DNA of 35,122 bases from an uncultured Sphingobacteriales bacterium (GTDB lineage: Bacteria > Bacteroidota > Bacteroidia > Chitinophagales > Chitinophagaceae). Where the stretch lies: assembly GCA_937991535.1 (NCBI GenBank), contig CALKHN010000026.1, positions 1-35,122 on the forward strand, read 5' to 3'. The notes beneath the pieces are model-generated. The model saw nothing but the letters and a program-made list of their open reading frames with translations, did no database searches and was not told the DNA's origin. Below, piece by piece: positions 23,780-31,829 of this stretch (positions are counted from its first letter, which is position 1; every line of letters starts with the position of its first letter). The translations under genes were made by a program, and so were the position numbers.

Positions 23780-24775
23780 TCAGAATCCCGCTGCTTTCAG
23801 CCTCAGCCCCGCTGCTTCATCAATTCCAAATATCAGGTTCATATTTTGAACGGCCTGTCCGCAGGCACCCTTTAATAAATTATCGGTAATAGAATGTACC
23901 ACCAGTTTGGTACCTACTTTTTCCAACTGAATAATGCACTTATTGGTATTGACCACCTGCTTTAAAAATATGGGTACATCACTTACAATGGTAAACAACT
24001 GATCTTTATAAAAAGCTTTATACAACCGAAGCAATTCCTCGTAGGGCCGCTCACAATGTATAGTGGAACTTATAAAAATACCACGGGTAAAATCGCCGCG
24101 CCACGGCACAAAATTGAGTTGTTGCTCACGACTGCTGGACGGGGATAGCTGCAAAAGTGACTGTGCAATTTCTCCGAGATGCTGGTGGGTTAAGGTTTTG
24201 TATGCCTGTATATTGTTTGCACGCCAGCTAAAATGAGCGGTGGATGAAAGGCTTTGCCCGGCGCCGGTGCTGCCGGTGATGCCCGTGGTATACACCTCTT
24301 CTAACAATCCGGCTTTTGCCAGGGGAAGCAATCCCAACTGTATAGCGGTGGCAAAGCACCCGGGGTTAGCAATATCGTGCGCCGATTGTATGGCTTTCCG
24401 GTTTATTTCCGGCAGGCCGTATACAAAACTACGTTTGCCAATCGTGGATTGAGCGCTGAGCCTGAAATCATTTGCAAGGTCAATAATTTTGGTATGCTCC
24501 GCTACTGTATTTTCTGAAAGGAATTTTCTTGACTCACCATGGCCCAGGCATAAAAACAAAACATCAAGATTGCCATTTTGTACCGGGGCCAGGTCATTGG
24601 TAAATATTAAATCCGTATCTCCCAGCAGATCCTGGTGAACCGAATAAAGTGGTTTGCCTGCATTGCTGCGGCTGTGAATAAACGAAAAATCCACATCCGG
24701 ATGATTCAATAATAACCTGATCAGTTCCCCGCCGGTATATCCTGCGCCGCCAATTATCCCTGCTTTTATTTTCAT
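23780..24775 (-). CDS. argC: N-acyl-gamma-glutamyl-phosphate reductase
   Basis: ArgC reduces acylglutamyl-phosphate to the semialdehyde with NADPH. The 331-residue protein has the Rossmann start KAGIIGGAGYTGGELIRLL, VLFLCLGHGESRKFL, and the catalytic Cys140 in ANPGCFATAIQLGLLPL. The later FVPWRGDFTRGIFISSTI is the expected dimer/substrate segment. Length is typical for the short form. It is second in the arg order after argG. Its 3' end is close to the word array that encloses the remnant S23 gene. Confidence 0.96.
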   Translation of the reverse strand: MKIKAGIIGGAGYTGGELIRLLLNHPDVDFSFIHSRSNAGKPLYSVHQDLLGDTDLIFTNDLAPVQNGNLDVLFLCLGHGESRKFLSENTVAEHTKIIDLANDFRLSAQSTIGKRSFVYGLPEINRKAIQSAHDIANPGCFATAIQLGLLPLAKAGLLEEVYTTGITGSTGAGQSLSSTAHFSWRANNIQAYKTLTHQHLGEIAQSLLQLSPSSSREQQLNFVPWRGDFTRGIFISSTIHCERPYEELLRLYKAFYKDQLFTIVSDVPIFLKQVVNTNKCIIQLEKVGTKLVVHSITDNLLKGACGQAVQNMNLIFGIDEAAGLRLKAAGF

Positions 24776-24794
24776 CGTGTATAGTGGTATGTGG

Positions 24795-24846
24795 TTTAGG
24801 GCATAAACTATAAGGTATTTGCCTTACACCTTTTGCCTTATACCTG
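24795..24846. repeat. word array at the argG-argC junction
   Basis: TTTGCCTTACACC (24818-24830) and TTTGCCTTATACC (24832-24844) form a 14-base tandem repeat. TATAAGG at 24809-24815 is inverted to CCTTATA at 24836-24842. The argG stop codon (24838-24840) is inside the repeat. No S23 gene is present here. Confidence 0.65.
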
Positions 24847-26028
24847 TTTATTTACCAAATGATGTATAGAAACCTGGTTGCCGAATATTTTGCTGAATCC
24901 TCTCACGTCTTCACCGGTGAAACCAGTATTCATCTCGCCATACTTTCCAAACCTGCTGTTCATTAAATCATAAGGCGATTCAATACCAATGATCTGAAAA
25001 CGGTATGGCAATAACTGAACAAATACCTGGCCGGTAACATTTTGCTGCGAATTTTCTAAAAACGCTTCAATATTCCGCATTACAGGGTCAAGTATCTGTC
25101 CTTCGTGCAACCAGTTACCATAAAACTGCGCCAACTGGTCTTTCCAGTTAAGCTGCCATTTGGTAAGCACGTGTTTTTCCAGCGCATGATGCGCTTTTAA
25201 TATAACCATGGGCGCCGCTGCCTCAAATCCTACCCGTCCTTTTATGCCGATAATGGTATCCCCTACATGAATATCACGCCCAATGCCATAAGGACCGGCA
25301 ATGGTTTGCAGGTATTGAATGGCTTCTGAGGGATGACCAAAAGACCGGTTATCCACTCCGGTCAGCTCGCCCTTTGTAAAACTTAGTTTCACTTCCCTTG
25401 CTTCCGACGCAGTAACCTGTGTAGGCCATGCTTCTTCGGGCAATATGCCTTTGGATAATAAGGTTTCTTTACCGCCCACACTTGTGCCCCAAAGCCCTTT
25501 ATTAATGGAGTATACGGCTTTTTCAAAATTCATCTGTACGCCTTTGTCCTTAAGATAAGCTATTTCTGCTTCACGGCTAAGTTTCAGATCCCGGATAGGA
25601 GTAATGATCTCCACACCGGGAATCATAATATGGAAGATCATATCAAAACGTACCTGGTCGTTGCCCGCTCCTGTGCTGCCATGCGCCACCGCGTCGGCAT
25701 GCAGCTTTTTTGCATGTTCTGCAATATGCAGCGCCTGGCTCAGCCTTTCTGCACTTACGCTTAAAGGATAGGTATTGTTTTTTAATACATTTCCATAAAC
25801 AAGATATTTAAGAATACTGTTATAATACGACAATACAGCATCAACGGTAGTATGCGTTTTTACTCCCAGGGCATAAGCATGTGCTTCAATTTTCTTCAAC
25901 TCATCGCCGGTGAAGCCGCCGGTATTTACAATTACAGAATGTACTTCATAGCCTTTGTCTTCACTCAAATACTTTACACAATAGGATGTATCTAATCCAC
26001 CGCTAAAGCCCAGAACAATTTTTTTCAT
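24838..26028 (-). CDS. argG: argininosuccinate synthase
   Basis: ArgG condenses citrulline and aspartate using ATP. The 396-residue protein starts with the PP-loop MKKIVLGFSGGLDTSYCVKYL and has HGSTGAGNDQVRFD for citrulline/aspartate binding and INKGLWGTSVGGKE later. Order and length are normal. It follows the GNAT gene by about 55 bases and precedes argC across a word array. Its last codons (KQV-stop) lie in that array, so the exact C-terminus may have been shaped by the repeat. Confidence 0.97.
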   Translation of the reverse strand: MKKIVLGFSGGLDTSYCVKYLSEDKGYEVHSVIVNTGGFTGDELKKIEAHAYALGVKTHTTVDAVLSYYNSILKYLVYGNVLKNNTYPLSVSAERLSQALHIAEHAKKLHADAVAHGSTGAGNDQVRFDMIFHIMIPGVEIITPIRDLKLSREAEIAYLKDKGVQMNFEKAVYSINKGLWGTSVGGKETLLSKGILPEEAWPTQVTASEAREVKLSFTKGELTGVDNRSFGHPSEAIQYLQTIAGPYGIGRDIHVGDTIIGIKGRVGFEAAAPMVILKAHHALEKHVLTKWQLNWKDQLAQFYGNWLHEGQILDPVMRNIEAFLENSQQNVTGQVFVQLLPYRFQIIGIESPYDLMNSRFGKYGEMNTGFTGEDVRGFSKIFGNQVSIHHLVNKQV

Positions 26029-26083
26029 TACTTTTTACTTTTAAACTGGTATACGCCGAAAGAATGTTTCAGGTGCTGCAAAG

Positions 26084-26800
26084 CTACAGGTTATAGAAAA
26101 AATGCAATATAGTCTTCATATTCCGCCCGTTTTTGGCTTGTTCTTTTTCTTTCTTTAAAAAAGGCTGCAGCAGTTTCCATTTTTTAATACGCATGAAGCG
26201 CTCGTATAATTTTGAATGTTGCTGAAAAGCTTCTTTGGTTTCTTCCGGTTCGTAGTGGTCTTTGGGGTCATAGAGCATAGCAGTGCAAAAGCAGTTTTTT
26301 CTTTCCTTGCTCATCAATATATCGTAGTTTACACAATTTTTGCAACCTGCCCAAAAAGCATCATCCTGCGTTAATTCGGAATAAGTAACCGGTTCATATC
26401 CGAGTTCGGAATTGATCTTCATTACTGCCAACCCCGTGGTAAGCCCAAATATTTTTGCTTCGGGGTATAATTTACGACTCAGCTCAAATATTTTCCTTTT
26501 AATGGCGCGCGCCAACCCGCCTTTTCGGAATGGGGGTGCAACAATGAGACCGGAGTTGGCTACATATTCACCGTGACTCCAGGTTTCAATATAGCAAAAC
26601 CCTGCCCAAATTCCTTCTTTGTTAAAGGCGATCACTGCTTTGCCTTCACGCATTTTTTGTTGTATGTATTCGGGGCTTCTTTTGGCGATGCCTGTTCCCC
26701 TGGCTTTGGCTGAAGAAGCCATTTCATCACAAATGATCTGTGCAAAGCTGAGGTGGCTTTCATTGGCAATGAGTATCTGAAATTGTTCCTGTGGTTTCAT
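26084..26800 (-). CDS. GNAT-family N-acyltransferase heading the arginine operon
   Basis: A 238-residue protein with one GNAT domain (about residues 10-160). NSGLIVAPPFRKGGLARAIKRK is the acyl-CoA pyrophosphate-binding motif A, preceded by AVIAFNKEGIWAGFCYIETW. C-terminal to the domain lies an unusual Cys cluster, CKNCVNYDILMSKERKNCFC, and then a basic Lys-rich tail. First-gene position in the arginine operon suggests that it makes N-acylglutamate (the ArgA step), as proposed for bacteroidetal clusters with no classical ArgA or ArgJ; that is inference. The acyl donor, acetyl- or succinyl-CoA, cannot be read from sequence. The 345-base region upstream is highly structured. Confidence 0.82.
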   Translation of the reverse strand: MKPQEQFQILIANESHLSFAQIICDEMASSAKARGTGIAKRSPEYIQQKMREGKAVIAFNKEGIWAGFCYIETWSHGEYVANSGLIVAPPFRKGGLARAIKRKIFELSRKLYPEAKIFGLTTGLAVMKINSELGYEPVTYSELTQDDAFWAGCKNCVNYDILMSKERKNCFCTAMLYDPKDHYEPEETKEAFQQHSKLYERFMRIKKWKLLQPFLKKEKEQAKNGRNMKTILHFFYNL

Positions 26801-26848
26801 TCTTTTTGTTCCTTAATAGCAAATGATAGAAGGGGGTAACTGCCACCA

Positions 26849-26882
26849 CGCCGCCATCAGCTTTTCTGATGCGGTGTTTTTT
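26849..26882 (+). terminator. terminator-like hairpin, plus strand, upstream of the GNAT gene
   Basis: CGCCG.CATCAG (26849-26860) pairs with CTGATGCGGTG (26866-26876), 11 pairs with one bulged C and a 5-base loop, followed by six T. It is oriented opposite to the arg operon. No plus-strand gene leads into it, so it may end an antisense or small RNA, or be only a stable leader hairpin. Confidence 0.45.
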
Positions 26883-26914
26883 CCATAACGGTGGGTGTGC
26901 TATGATAAAATGTA

Positions 26915-27046
26915 TCAACGTCGTACCCGAAAGGGAGTTTGGGGACAGAAAAAAACTGCTCCTGGCAGAACAGAAAAAACCCCACGCAATGTAGCGTTTG
27001 CCCTGGCAAACGCATCAGCGAGTACTGTGGTGAGATTTTTTTGCAT
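26915..27046 (-). CDS. possible 43-codon leader peptide upstream of the arginine operon
   Basis: An ATG at 27046 opens a frame that reads MQKNLTTVLADAFARANATL and ends FRVRR before a TGA at 26915. Five of 43 codons are Arg (AGG, CGT, CGG, CGA, CGT), three of them in the last four positions. It runs through both minus-strand hairpins of this leader. I know no homologue. It could be a chance frame; its position ahead of an arginine operon is what makes it worth listing. Confidence 0.2.
   Translation of the reverse strand: MQKNLTTVLADAFARANATLRGVFSVLPGAVFFCPQTPFRVRR
26949..26968 (-). terminator. second attenuator-like hairpin in the arg leader
   Basis: CTGC (26956-26959) and GCAG (26965-26968) pair around a 5-base loop, and on the minus strand seven T follow directly. 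The stem is only 4 bp, so it is weak alone. Confidence 0.3.
26974..27030 (-). terminator. attenuator-like hairpin in the arg leader
   Basis: GCGTTTGC (26994-27001) and GCAAACGC (27006-27013) form a perfect 8-bp stem with a 4-base loop. CCAC (26982-26985) and GTGG (27027-27030) close it across an internal loop. On the minus strand GGGG and six T follow. This would end transcription about 175 bases before the GNAT start. Confidence 0.45.
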
Positions 27047-27145
27047 TTTAGCTACGCTTTAATAAGTTTTTGACGATGCAAAGAAAATACTTTTTTTACT
27101 TGCAGGAGTATTTTTTATGTGAAATTTTGAAAATGTAATATAAAT

Positions 27146-27901
27146 CTATAGACGGACCGGCACACTATGTACAGCGGCGCTTATTTCTTTTATAAGAGAA
27201 ACGTCTTTTTCTATAGCATTGCCCACAACTATAATATCTGCGCCCGCTTTGCAGTTAAGATAAGCCTTTTCAGGATCTGTTATGCCTCCGCCAACAACAA
27301 GAGGGATGTCAATTGCACCGGCTACCCCGGCAATCATTGCTTCGGTAATGGGCTGTTCGGCGCCGCTTCCCGCATCCATATAAATAAGTTTCATACCCAG
27401 CATTTCACCCGCCATAGCCGTGCATATGGCAATTTCATTTTTATTGGACGGTATAGGGCTGGCATTGCTGATATAGGAAACCGTTGTGGGCGCGCCACCA
27501 TCAATGACCATATAACCCGTTGAAATAATTTCCAGTCCGCTTTGCCTAACAAAGGGAGCCGAAATTACATGTTGCCCTATCAGCAATTCGGGGTTCCTGC
27601 CCGAAATCAGTGAGAGGTAAAGTAACGCATCGGCGTAACGGCTAACCTGTGAAGGGGTGCCGGGAAAAAGTATAACCGGAATGGTGCATTGCTTTTTGAT
27701 CTGTTTCACTACTTCATCTAAGTGATTGCTGATCACCAGACTTCCTCCTACCAGTAAATAATCCACTTTGGCTTTAGCGGTGATATCCAACAGATCAGTT
27801 ATCTTTTGCTCGTTTACTTTATCGGGATCAATAAGTACGGCAAAGGATTTCTTACCCGCCTTTTTTTTGCCTGCTATGGATTGATAAATGAGATCGGTCA
27901 T
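27146..27901 (-). CDS. geranylgeranylglyceryl phosphate synthase-like (GGGPS/PcrB family)
   Basis: A 251-residue TIM-barrel prenyltransferase. FAVLIDPDKVNEQKI binds glycerol-1-phosphate and metal, YLLVGGSLVIS and VILFPGTPSQVSRYADALLYLSL line the barrel, and IPLVVGGGITDPEKAY with GADIIVVGNAIE are phosphate-binding loops. Bacteroidota encode group II GGGPS enzymes that join glycerol-1-phosphate to geranylgeranyl diphosphate; the lipid's role in these bacteria is still open. It is divergent from the ribonucleotide reductase gene, with 505 bases between them, and has no operon partner in the arg cluster downstream. Confidence 0.9.
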   Translation of the reverse strand: MTDLIYQSIAGKKKAGKKSFAVLIDPDKVNEQKITDLLDITAKAKVDYLLVGGSLVISNHLDEVVKQIKKQCTIPVILFPGTPSQVSRYADALLYLSLISGRNPELLIGQHVISAPFVRQSGLEIISTGYMVIDGGAPTTVSYISNASPIPSNKNEIAICTAMAGEMLGMKLIYMDAGSGAEQPITEAMIAGVAGAIDIPLVVGGGITDPEKAYLNCKAGADIIVVGNAIEKDVSLIKEISAAVHSVPVRL

Positions 27902-28307
27902 GCTATGAATTCCTTATTTGCAAAAATGCAAAAAGTTTTTGGGTTAGCCCTGTTTAAAAAATAATATTGCTGTATCGTAAATATAAGGAAGCGCCGGGTA
28001 AAAGTACGCATAACGCATTATTGGCGCTATTTGTAAAAACAGCTATTTCTATGTTCCCGCCTTCCTGAAATGGCATGTTTTTTATGGCATTTATATCCCG
28101 GAGAATGGAAGCATAACCGGTAAAAGAAAAAAAATATATTTCCACAAATCTGCATCCTGCCTGCAAAATACCGGGCAGCGCGGTGTTAACCAATACTTTA
28201 ATAGTATTTAAAAAACTTTAGTCGTAAAACCAAATTTTTTTTTCAAATAAATGTGAAGAAATAATAAAACCAAACCCTGTATTACCTATTCTGCACTTAT
28301 CCACACG
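27902..28307. other. gap upstream of the ribonucleotide reductase gene
   Basis: An AT-rich stretch with a weak 6-bp inverted repeat (AGCGCC near 27992 with GGCGCT near 28026). A minus-strand frame at 27954-28193 opens only at a TTG and has no recognisable features, so I do not call it. I find no B12 box (GCCACTG) that would mark a cobalamin riboswitch for the B12-dependent enzyme downstream. Confidence 0.4.
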
Positions 28308-28324
28308 CTGTTAATATTTAACAG
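28308..28324. promoter_or_regulatory. 17-base perfect palindrome upstream of nrdJ
   Basis: CTGTTAA-TAT-TTAACAG is a perfect 7-bp inverted repeat, ending directly at the -33 box of the predicted nrdJ promoter. Position and symmetry suggest a dimeric regulator's operator. It does not match the NrdR box as I remember it (ACACnATATATnGTGT), so the regulator is unknown. Confidence 0.55.
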
Positions 28325-28355
28325 TTTGACAAAACAATTAAGCCTGATATTTTCG
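28325..28355 (+). promoter_or_regulatory. promoter of nrdJ
   Basis: TTTGAC at 28325 gives the -33 element and TATTTTCG at 28348-28355 a -7 element with one mismatch to TAnnTTTG; spacing is 19 bases. Predicted initiation is near 28362, 45 bases before the ATG. Confidence 0.5.
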
Positions 28356-28360
28356 TCCTC

Positions 28361-28374
28361 TTATCATTTGATAA
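28361..28374. promoter_or_regulatory. 14-base palindrome at the predicted nrdJ transcription start
   Basis: TTATCA-TT-TGATAA is a perfect 6-bp inverted repeat lying on the predicted start site. It may be a second operator or a short 5' hairpin of the mRNA. Confidence 0.4.
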
Positions 28375-28406
28375 TAGTAACTTAACTAATCAAACTCAAC
28401 ATAATT

Positions 28407-31400
28407 ATGACAAATGAAAAACAAAGCGGTGGCTTGAGGTATCACCGTCTCTTTACCAGGGATGGAGCAGATGTTTTTGAACAGTTCGAATACGATTACC
28501 GCACTTCTGTAATACGCAATCCCAACGGGGAAACCGTATTTGAAATGAAAAATGTAGAAGTTCCCAAACAATGGAGCCAGATAGCTACTGATATATTGGC
28601 ACAGAAATATTTTCGCAAAGCAGGCGTGCCCCAGCCTGATGGGTCCCTGGGTCGTGAAACTTCAGCAAAACAAGTTGCGCATCGTATGGCCAATTGCTGG
28701 AAAGTATGGGGAGAACGGCATGGTTATTTTGCTTCCGCACAAGATGCACAGGTGTTTTATGAAGAACTGGTGTATTGCATTTTAAACCAGGCCTGTGTGC
28801 CCAATAGTCCGCAATGGTTTAACACCGGGTTGTATGAAAGCTATGGCATTAAAGGAAAACCACAAGGGCATTATTATGTAGACCCCAAAGATGCTAAATT
28901 AAAAAAATCAACTTCGGCATACGAGCGCCCGCAGCCCCATGCCTGTTTTATCTTAAGTGTTGAGGACGACCTCGTAAACGAAGGGGGTATTATGGACCTG
29001 TGGGTGAGAGAAGCCCGTATATTTAAATATGGCAGCGGTGTAGGCACCAATTATTCAAATATACGCGGCGAAGGTGAAAAATTGAGTGGAGGCGGCACTT
29101 CATCAGGATTGATGAGTTTTTTGAAAATCGGCGACAGGGCAGCAGGCGCTATTAAAAGCGGTGGCACTACCCGTCGTGCTGCTAAAATGGTATGCCTTGA
29201 TCTTGATCACCCCGAAATAATGGAATTTATTAACTGGAAAGTGGAGGAAGAAAATAAAGTGGCTGCGTTGATTGCCGCTGGTTATGCATCTGATTATGAA
29301 GGGGAGGCTTATAAAACAGTGAGCGGCCAAAATTCAAATAATTCGATCCGCATTTCAAATGATTTCTTTGAAAAACTGAAAAATAACGAGGATTGGGAAC
29401 TGAAGGCGCGTTCTGATGGAAGAGTAATGAAAAAAATACCTTCCAAAGAAGTATGGAACCAGATTGCGTATGCAGCCTGGCGTTGTGCAGACCCGGGTAC
29501 CCAATACGATACCACCATCAATGATTGGCATACAAGCCCTAAAGGTGGACGTATCCGGGCCTCCAACCCTTGTAGTGAGTATATGTTCTTAGATAATACT
29601 GCCTGCAACCTCGCCTCGGTAAACCTTCGTAAGTTTTTTAATGAAGACAACAACGTTTTTGATGTAAAAGGCTTCGAGTATACCGTTCGTCTCTGGACTA
29701 CTGTTCTGGAAATATCGGTGCTTATGGCGCAGTTTCCGTCTAAAGAAGTAGCCCAGCTTTCATATGATTACAGAACCCTGGGACTGGGATATGCCAACCT
29801 GGGCTCTATGCTTATGATAAGCGGTATTCCTTACGACAGCAAAGAAGCCCGCGGCATTGCCGGCGCCATTACAGCAATTATGACAGGTGTTGCTTATAAA
29901 ACATCTGCTGAGATTGCACAGCACCTGGGAGCTTTTGCCCGCTACGAAGAAAACAGGGAAGACATGATGCGCGTAATGCGCAACCACCGCCTTGCCGCAT
30001 ATGATGCCGACGAATATGAGCAACTGAGCATTAAACCCCAGGGCATTCATGCTAAATATTGTCCGGACTACCTGTTAAAAGCTGCCTGCAATGCATGGGA
30101 TGAGGCTGTGGAAATGGGAGAGAAATACGGATACCGGAATGCGCAAACTACTGTTATAGCCCCTACAGGAACTATAGGTTTGGTTATGGATTGCGATACC
30201 ACAGGTGTAGAGCCGGATTTTGCTTTGGTGAAATTTAAAAAGCTGAGTGGCGGCGGTTATTTTAAGATCATTAACCAGTCGGTTCCACAGGCATTGAAAA
30301 ACCTGAAGTATAATCAAAGGGAAGTTGACGCTATTGTTAAATACGCTGTTGGTTCTGCCGCATTTGCAGGCGCTCCTTTTATTAATCCTCAAACATTGAG
30401 CGAAAAGGGATTTATAGCTGAAGAGATCAAAAAACTGGATGCTGCACTCGCCTCGGCATTTGAGATCGGTTTCGTATTCAATAAATTCACTTTAGGAGAA
30501 GCATGCCTTGAACGGCTTGGCTTTACGCCTGAGCAGTACAATGACTGGAACTTTAACCTGCTTGCAGCATTAGGCTTTACAGAAGCTCAGATTGACGCGG
30601 CAAACGACTATATATGTGGCACCATGACCATTGAAGGAGCGCCGCACCTGAAAAAGGAACATTACCCTGTATTTGATTGCGCCAACAAATGCGGCAAAAA
30701 AGGCGAACGCTTTATCCATGCACACGGGCATATCCGTATGATGGCTGCCGCACAACCTTTTATAAGCGGCGCGATCTCCAAAACCATTAACCTGCCGCAT
30801 GAAGCAACGGTAGAAGAAATAGCCGACGCATATATGCTTAGCTGGGAACTGGGTTTGAAAGCCTGTGCTTTATACCGCGACGGATCAAAGCTCAGCCAGC
30901 CGCTCAGTAATAAAAGTGATACAAAGAAAACAAAGGTCAAAGAAGAGCGTGCAGAAGCGGCAGTAAGCCAGGACAGCCATTTTATTGATATGGGTAAGCT
31001 TACTGTGGATGAATTGCTGGATGAACTGCACAAGCGCATGCAGGAATCAACCGATACCAAGTTAAAGCGCCAGCTGTCAATGATCGTAGAACGAAAGACC
31101 TTACCTGCCAAACGCCGTGGGTTTACCCAAAAGGCTAAAATAAACGGACAGGCACTCTTCCTCCGCACCGGCGAATACGGGGATGGAACATTGGGTGAAA
31201 TATTCATTGACCTGGCAAAAGAAGGCTCTACTTTACGCAGCCTGATGAACTGCTTTGCCATATCGGTTTCTGTTGGGCTCCAGTATGGCGTGCCATTAGA
31301 AGAATTCGTAGAAAAATTTGTGTTCACCAAGTTTGAACCGGCCGGTATGGTAGATCATCCGAATATTAAGTCTACTACCTCTATTGTAGATTTTGTTTTC

Positions 31401-31751
31401 CGGTGCCTGGCATATGAGTATTTGGGAAGGACAGATTTAGTGCATGTGCTGGATAAACCAGAAATTGGGAATGCGGGTAATGATGAGTGGGACGATGTGC
31501 CAACAGGGCTGGAATATGCCAAGCCGCCGGCGCTGAGTGACGTAAGGGTGGTTGGAACTTCGCCGAATAGTGGTTCTGCAGTTCAGCCATCTAAATCGCA
31601 AAGGTCGGCAGCCAGTGCAAATGTGGTAAGCCAGCATCTTAAAAGCATGCAAAGCGATGCGCCTGCCTGTAATACCTGTGGGCACATTACGGTACGCAGC
31701 GGCACCTGCTATAAATGCCTGAACTGTGGCAACAGCATGGGGTGCAGCTAA
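28407..31751 (+). CDS. nrdJ: adenosylcobalamin-dependent (class II) ribonucleotide reductase
   Basis: This 1114-residue enzyme reduces ribonucleotides to deoxyribonucleotides using a thiyl radical generated from adenosylcobalamin; no separate radical subunit is needed. Active-site cysteines are visible: Cys180 in QPHACFILSVED, Cys389 in SNPCSEYMFLD (thiyl radical) and Cys400 in NTACNLASVNL. VIAPTGTIGLVMDCDTTGVEPD contains the phosphate-binding loop. A TSCPD-like domain (GDGTLGEIFIDLAKEGSTLRS) follows, and a C-terminal zinc-ribbon-like tail CNTCGHITVRSGTCYKC plus LNCGNSMGCS supplies the redox and metal cysteines. It stands alone, with a palindrome-flanked promoter and a strong terminator. Confidence 0.96.
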   Translation: MTNEKQSGGLRYHRLFTRDGADVFEQFEYDYRTSVIRNPNGETVFEMKNVEVPKQWSQIATDILAQKYFRKAGVPQPDGSLGRETSAKQVAHRMANCWKVWGERHGYFASAQDAQVFYEELVYCILNQACVPNSPQWFNTGLYESYGIKGKPQGHYYVDPKDAKLKKSTSAYERPQPHACFILSVEDDLVNEGGIMDLWVREARIFKYGSGVGTNYSNIRGEGEKLSGGGTSSGLMSFLKIGDRAAGAIKSGGTTRRAAKMVCLDLDHPEIMEFINWKVEEENKVAALIAAGYASDYEGEAYKTVSGQNSNNSIRISNDFFEKLKNNEDWELKARSDGRVMKKIPSKEVWNQIAYAAWRCADPGTQYDTTINDWHTSPKGGRIRASNPCSEYMFLDNTACNLASVNLRKFFNEDNNVFDVKGFEYTVRLWTTVLEISVLMAQFPSKEVAQLSYDYRTLGLGYANLGSMLMISGIPYDSKEARGIAGAITAIMTGVAYKTSAEIAQHLGAFARYEENREDMMRVMRNHRLAAYDADEYEQLSIKPQGIHAKYCPDYLLKAACNAWDEAVEMGEKYGYRNAQTTVIAPTGTIGLVMDCDTTGVEPDFALVKFKKLSGGGYFKIINQSVPQALKNLKYNQREVDAIVKYAVGSAAFAGAPFINPQTLSEKGFIAEEIKKLDAALASAFEIGFVFNKFTLGEACLERLGFTPEQYNDWNFNLLAALGFTEAQIDAANDYICGTMTIEGAPHLKKEHYPVFDCANKCGKKGERFIHAHGHIRMMAAAQPFISGAISKTINLPHEATVEEIADAYMLSWELGLKACALYRDGSKLSQPLSNKSDTKKTKVKEERAEAAVSQDSHFIDMGKLTVDELLDELHKRMQESTDTKLKRQLSMIVERKTLPAKRRGFTQKAKINGQALFLRTGEYGDGTLGEIFIDLAKEGSTLRSLMNCFAISVSVGLQYGVPLEEFVEKFVFTKFEPAGMVDHPNIKSTTSIVDFVFRCLAYEYLGRTDLVHVLDKPEIGNAGNDEWDDVPTGLEYAKPPALSDVRVVGTSPNSGSAVQPSKSQRSAASANVVSQHLKSMQSDAPACNTCGHITVRSGTCYKCLNCGNSMGCS

Positions 31752-31771
31752 AAAATTCATTTAGGACGGTT

Positions 31772-31823
31772 AGGAATATAAACCTACACAAATCCGTTCC
31801 GGTTCTCCGGGATGGATTTTTTT
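31772..31823 (+). terminator. strong terminator downstream of nrdJ
   Basis: AATCCGTTCCGG and CCGGGATGGATT pair over 12 bp (two G-U) around a TTCT tetraloop, followed by a T-run. The preceding TATAAACCTACACAAATCC and the whole unit are repeated, with mutations, at 35072-35116. Confidence 0.85.
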
Positions 31824-31829
31824 TGTTTG

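Noticed and set aside
27954..28193. 79-codon minus-strand frame between GGGPS and nrdJ
   Set aside because: It starts only at a TTG, has no recognisable domain, signal peptide or conserved composition, and lies in the regulatory gap.
27902..28406. Cobalamin riboswitch for the B12-dependent reductase
   Set aside because: No GCCACTG B12 box or the expected multi-helix layout could be found on either strand.
30662..31330. 222-codon minus-strand frame in nrdJ
   Set aside because: It is antisense to conserved reductase sequence and has no domain of its own.
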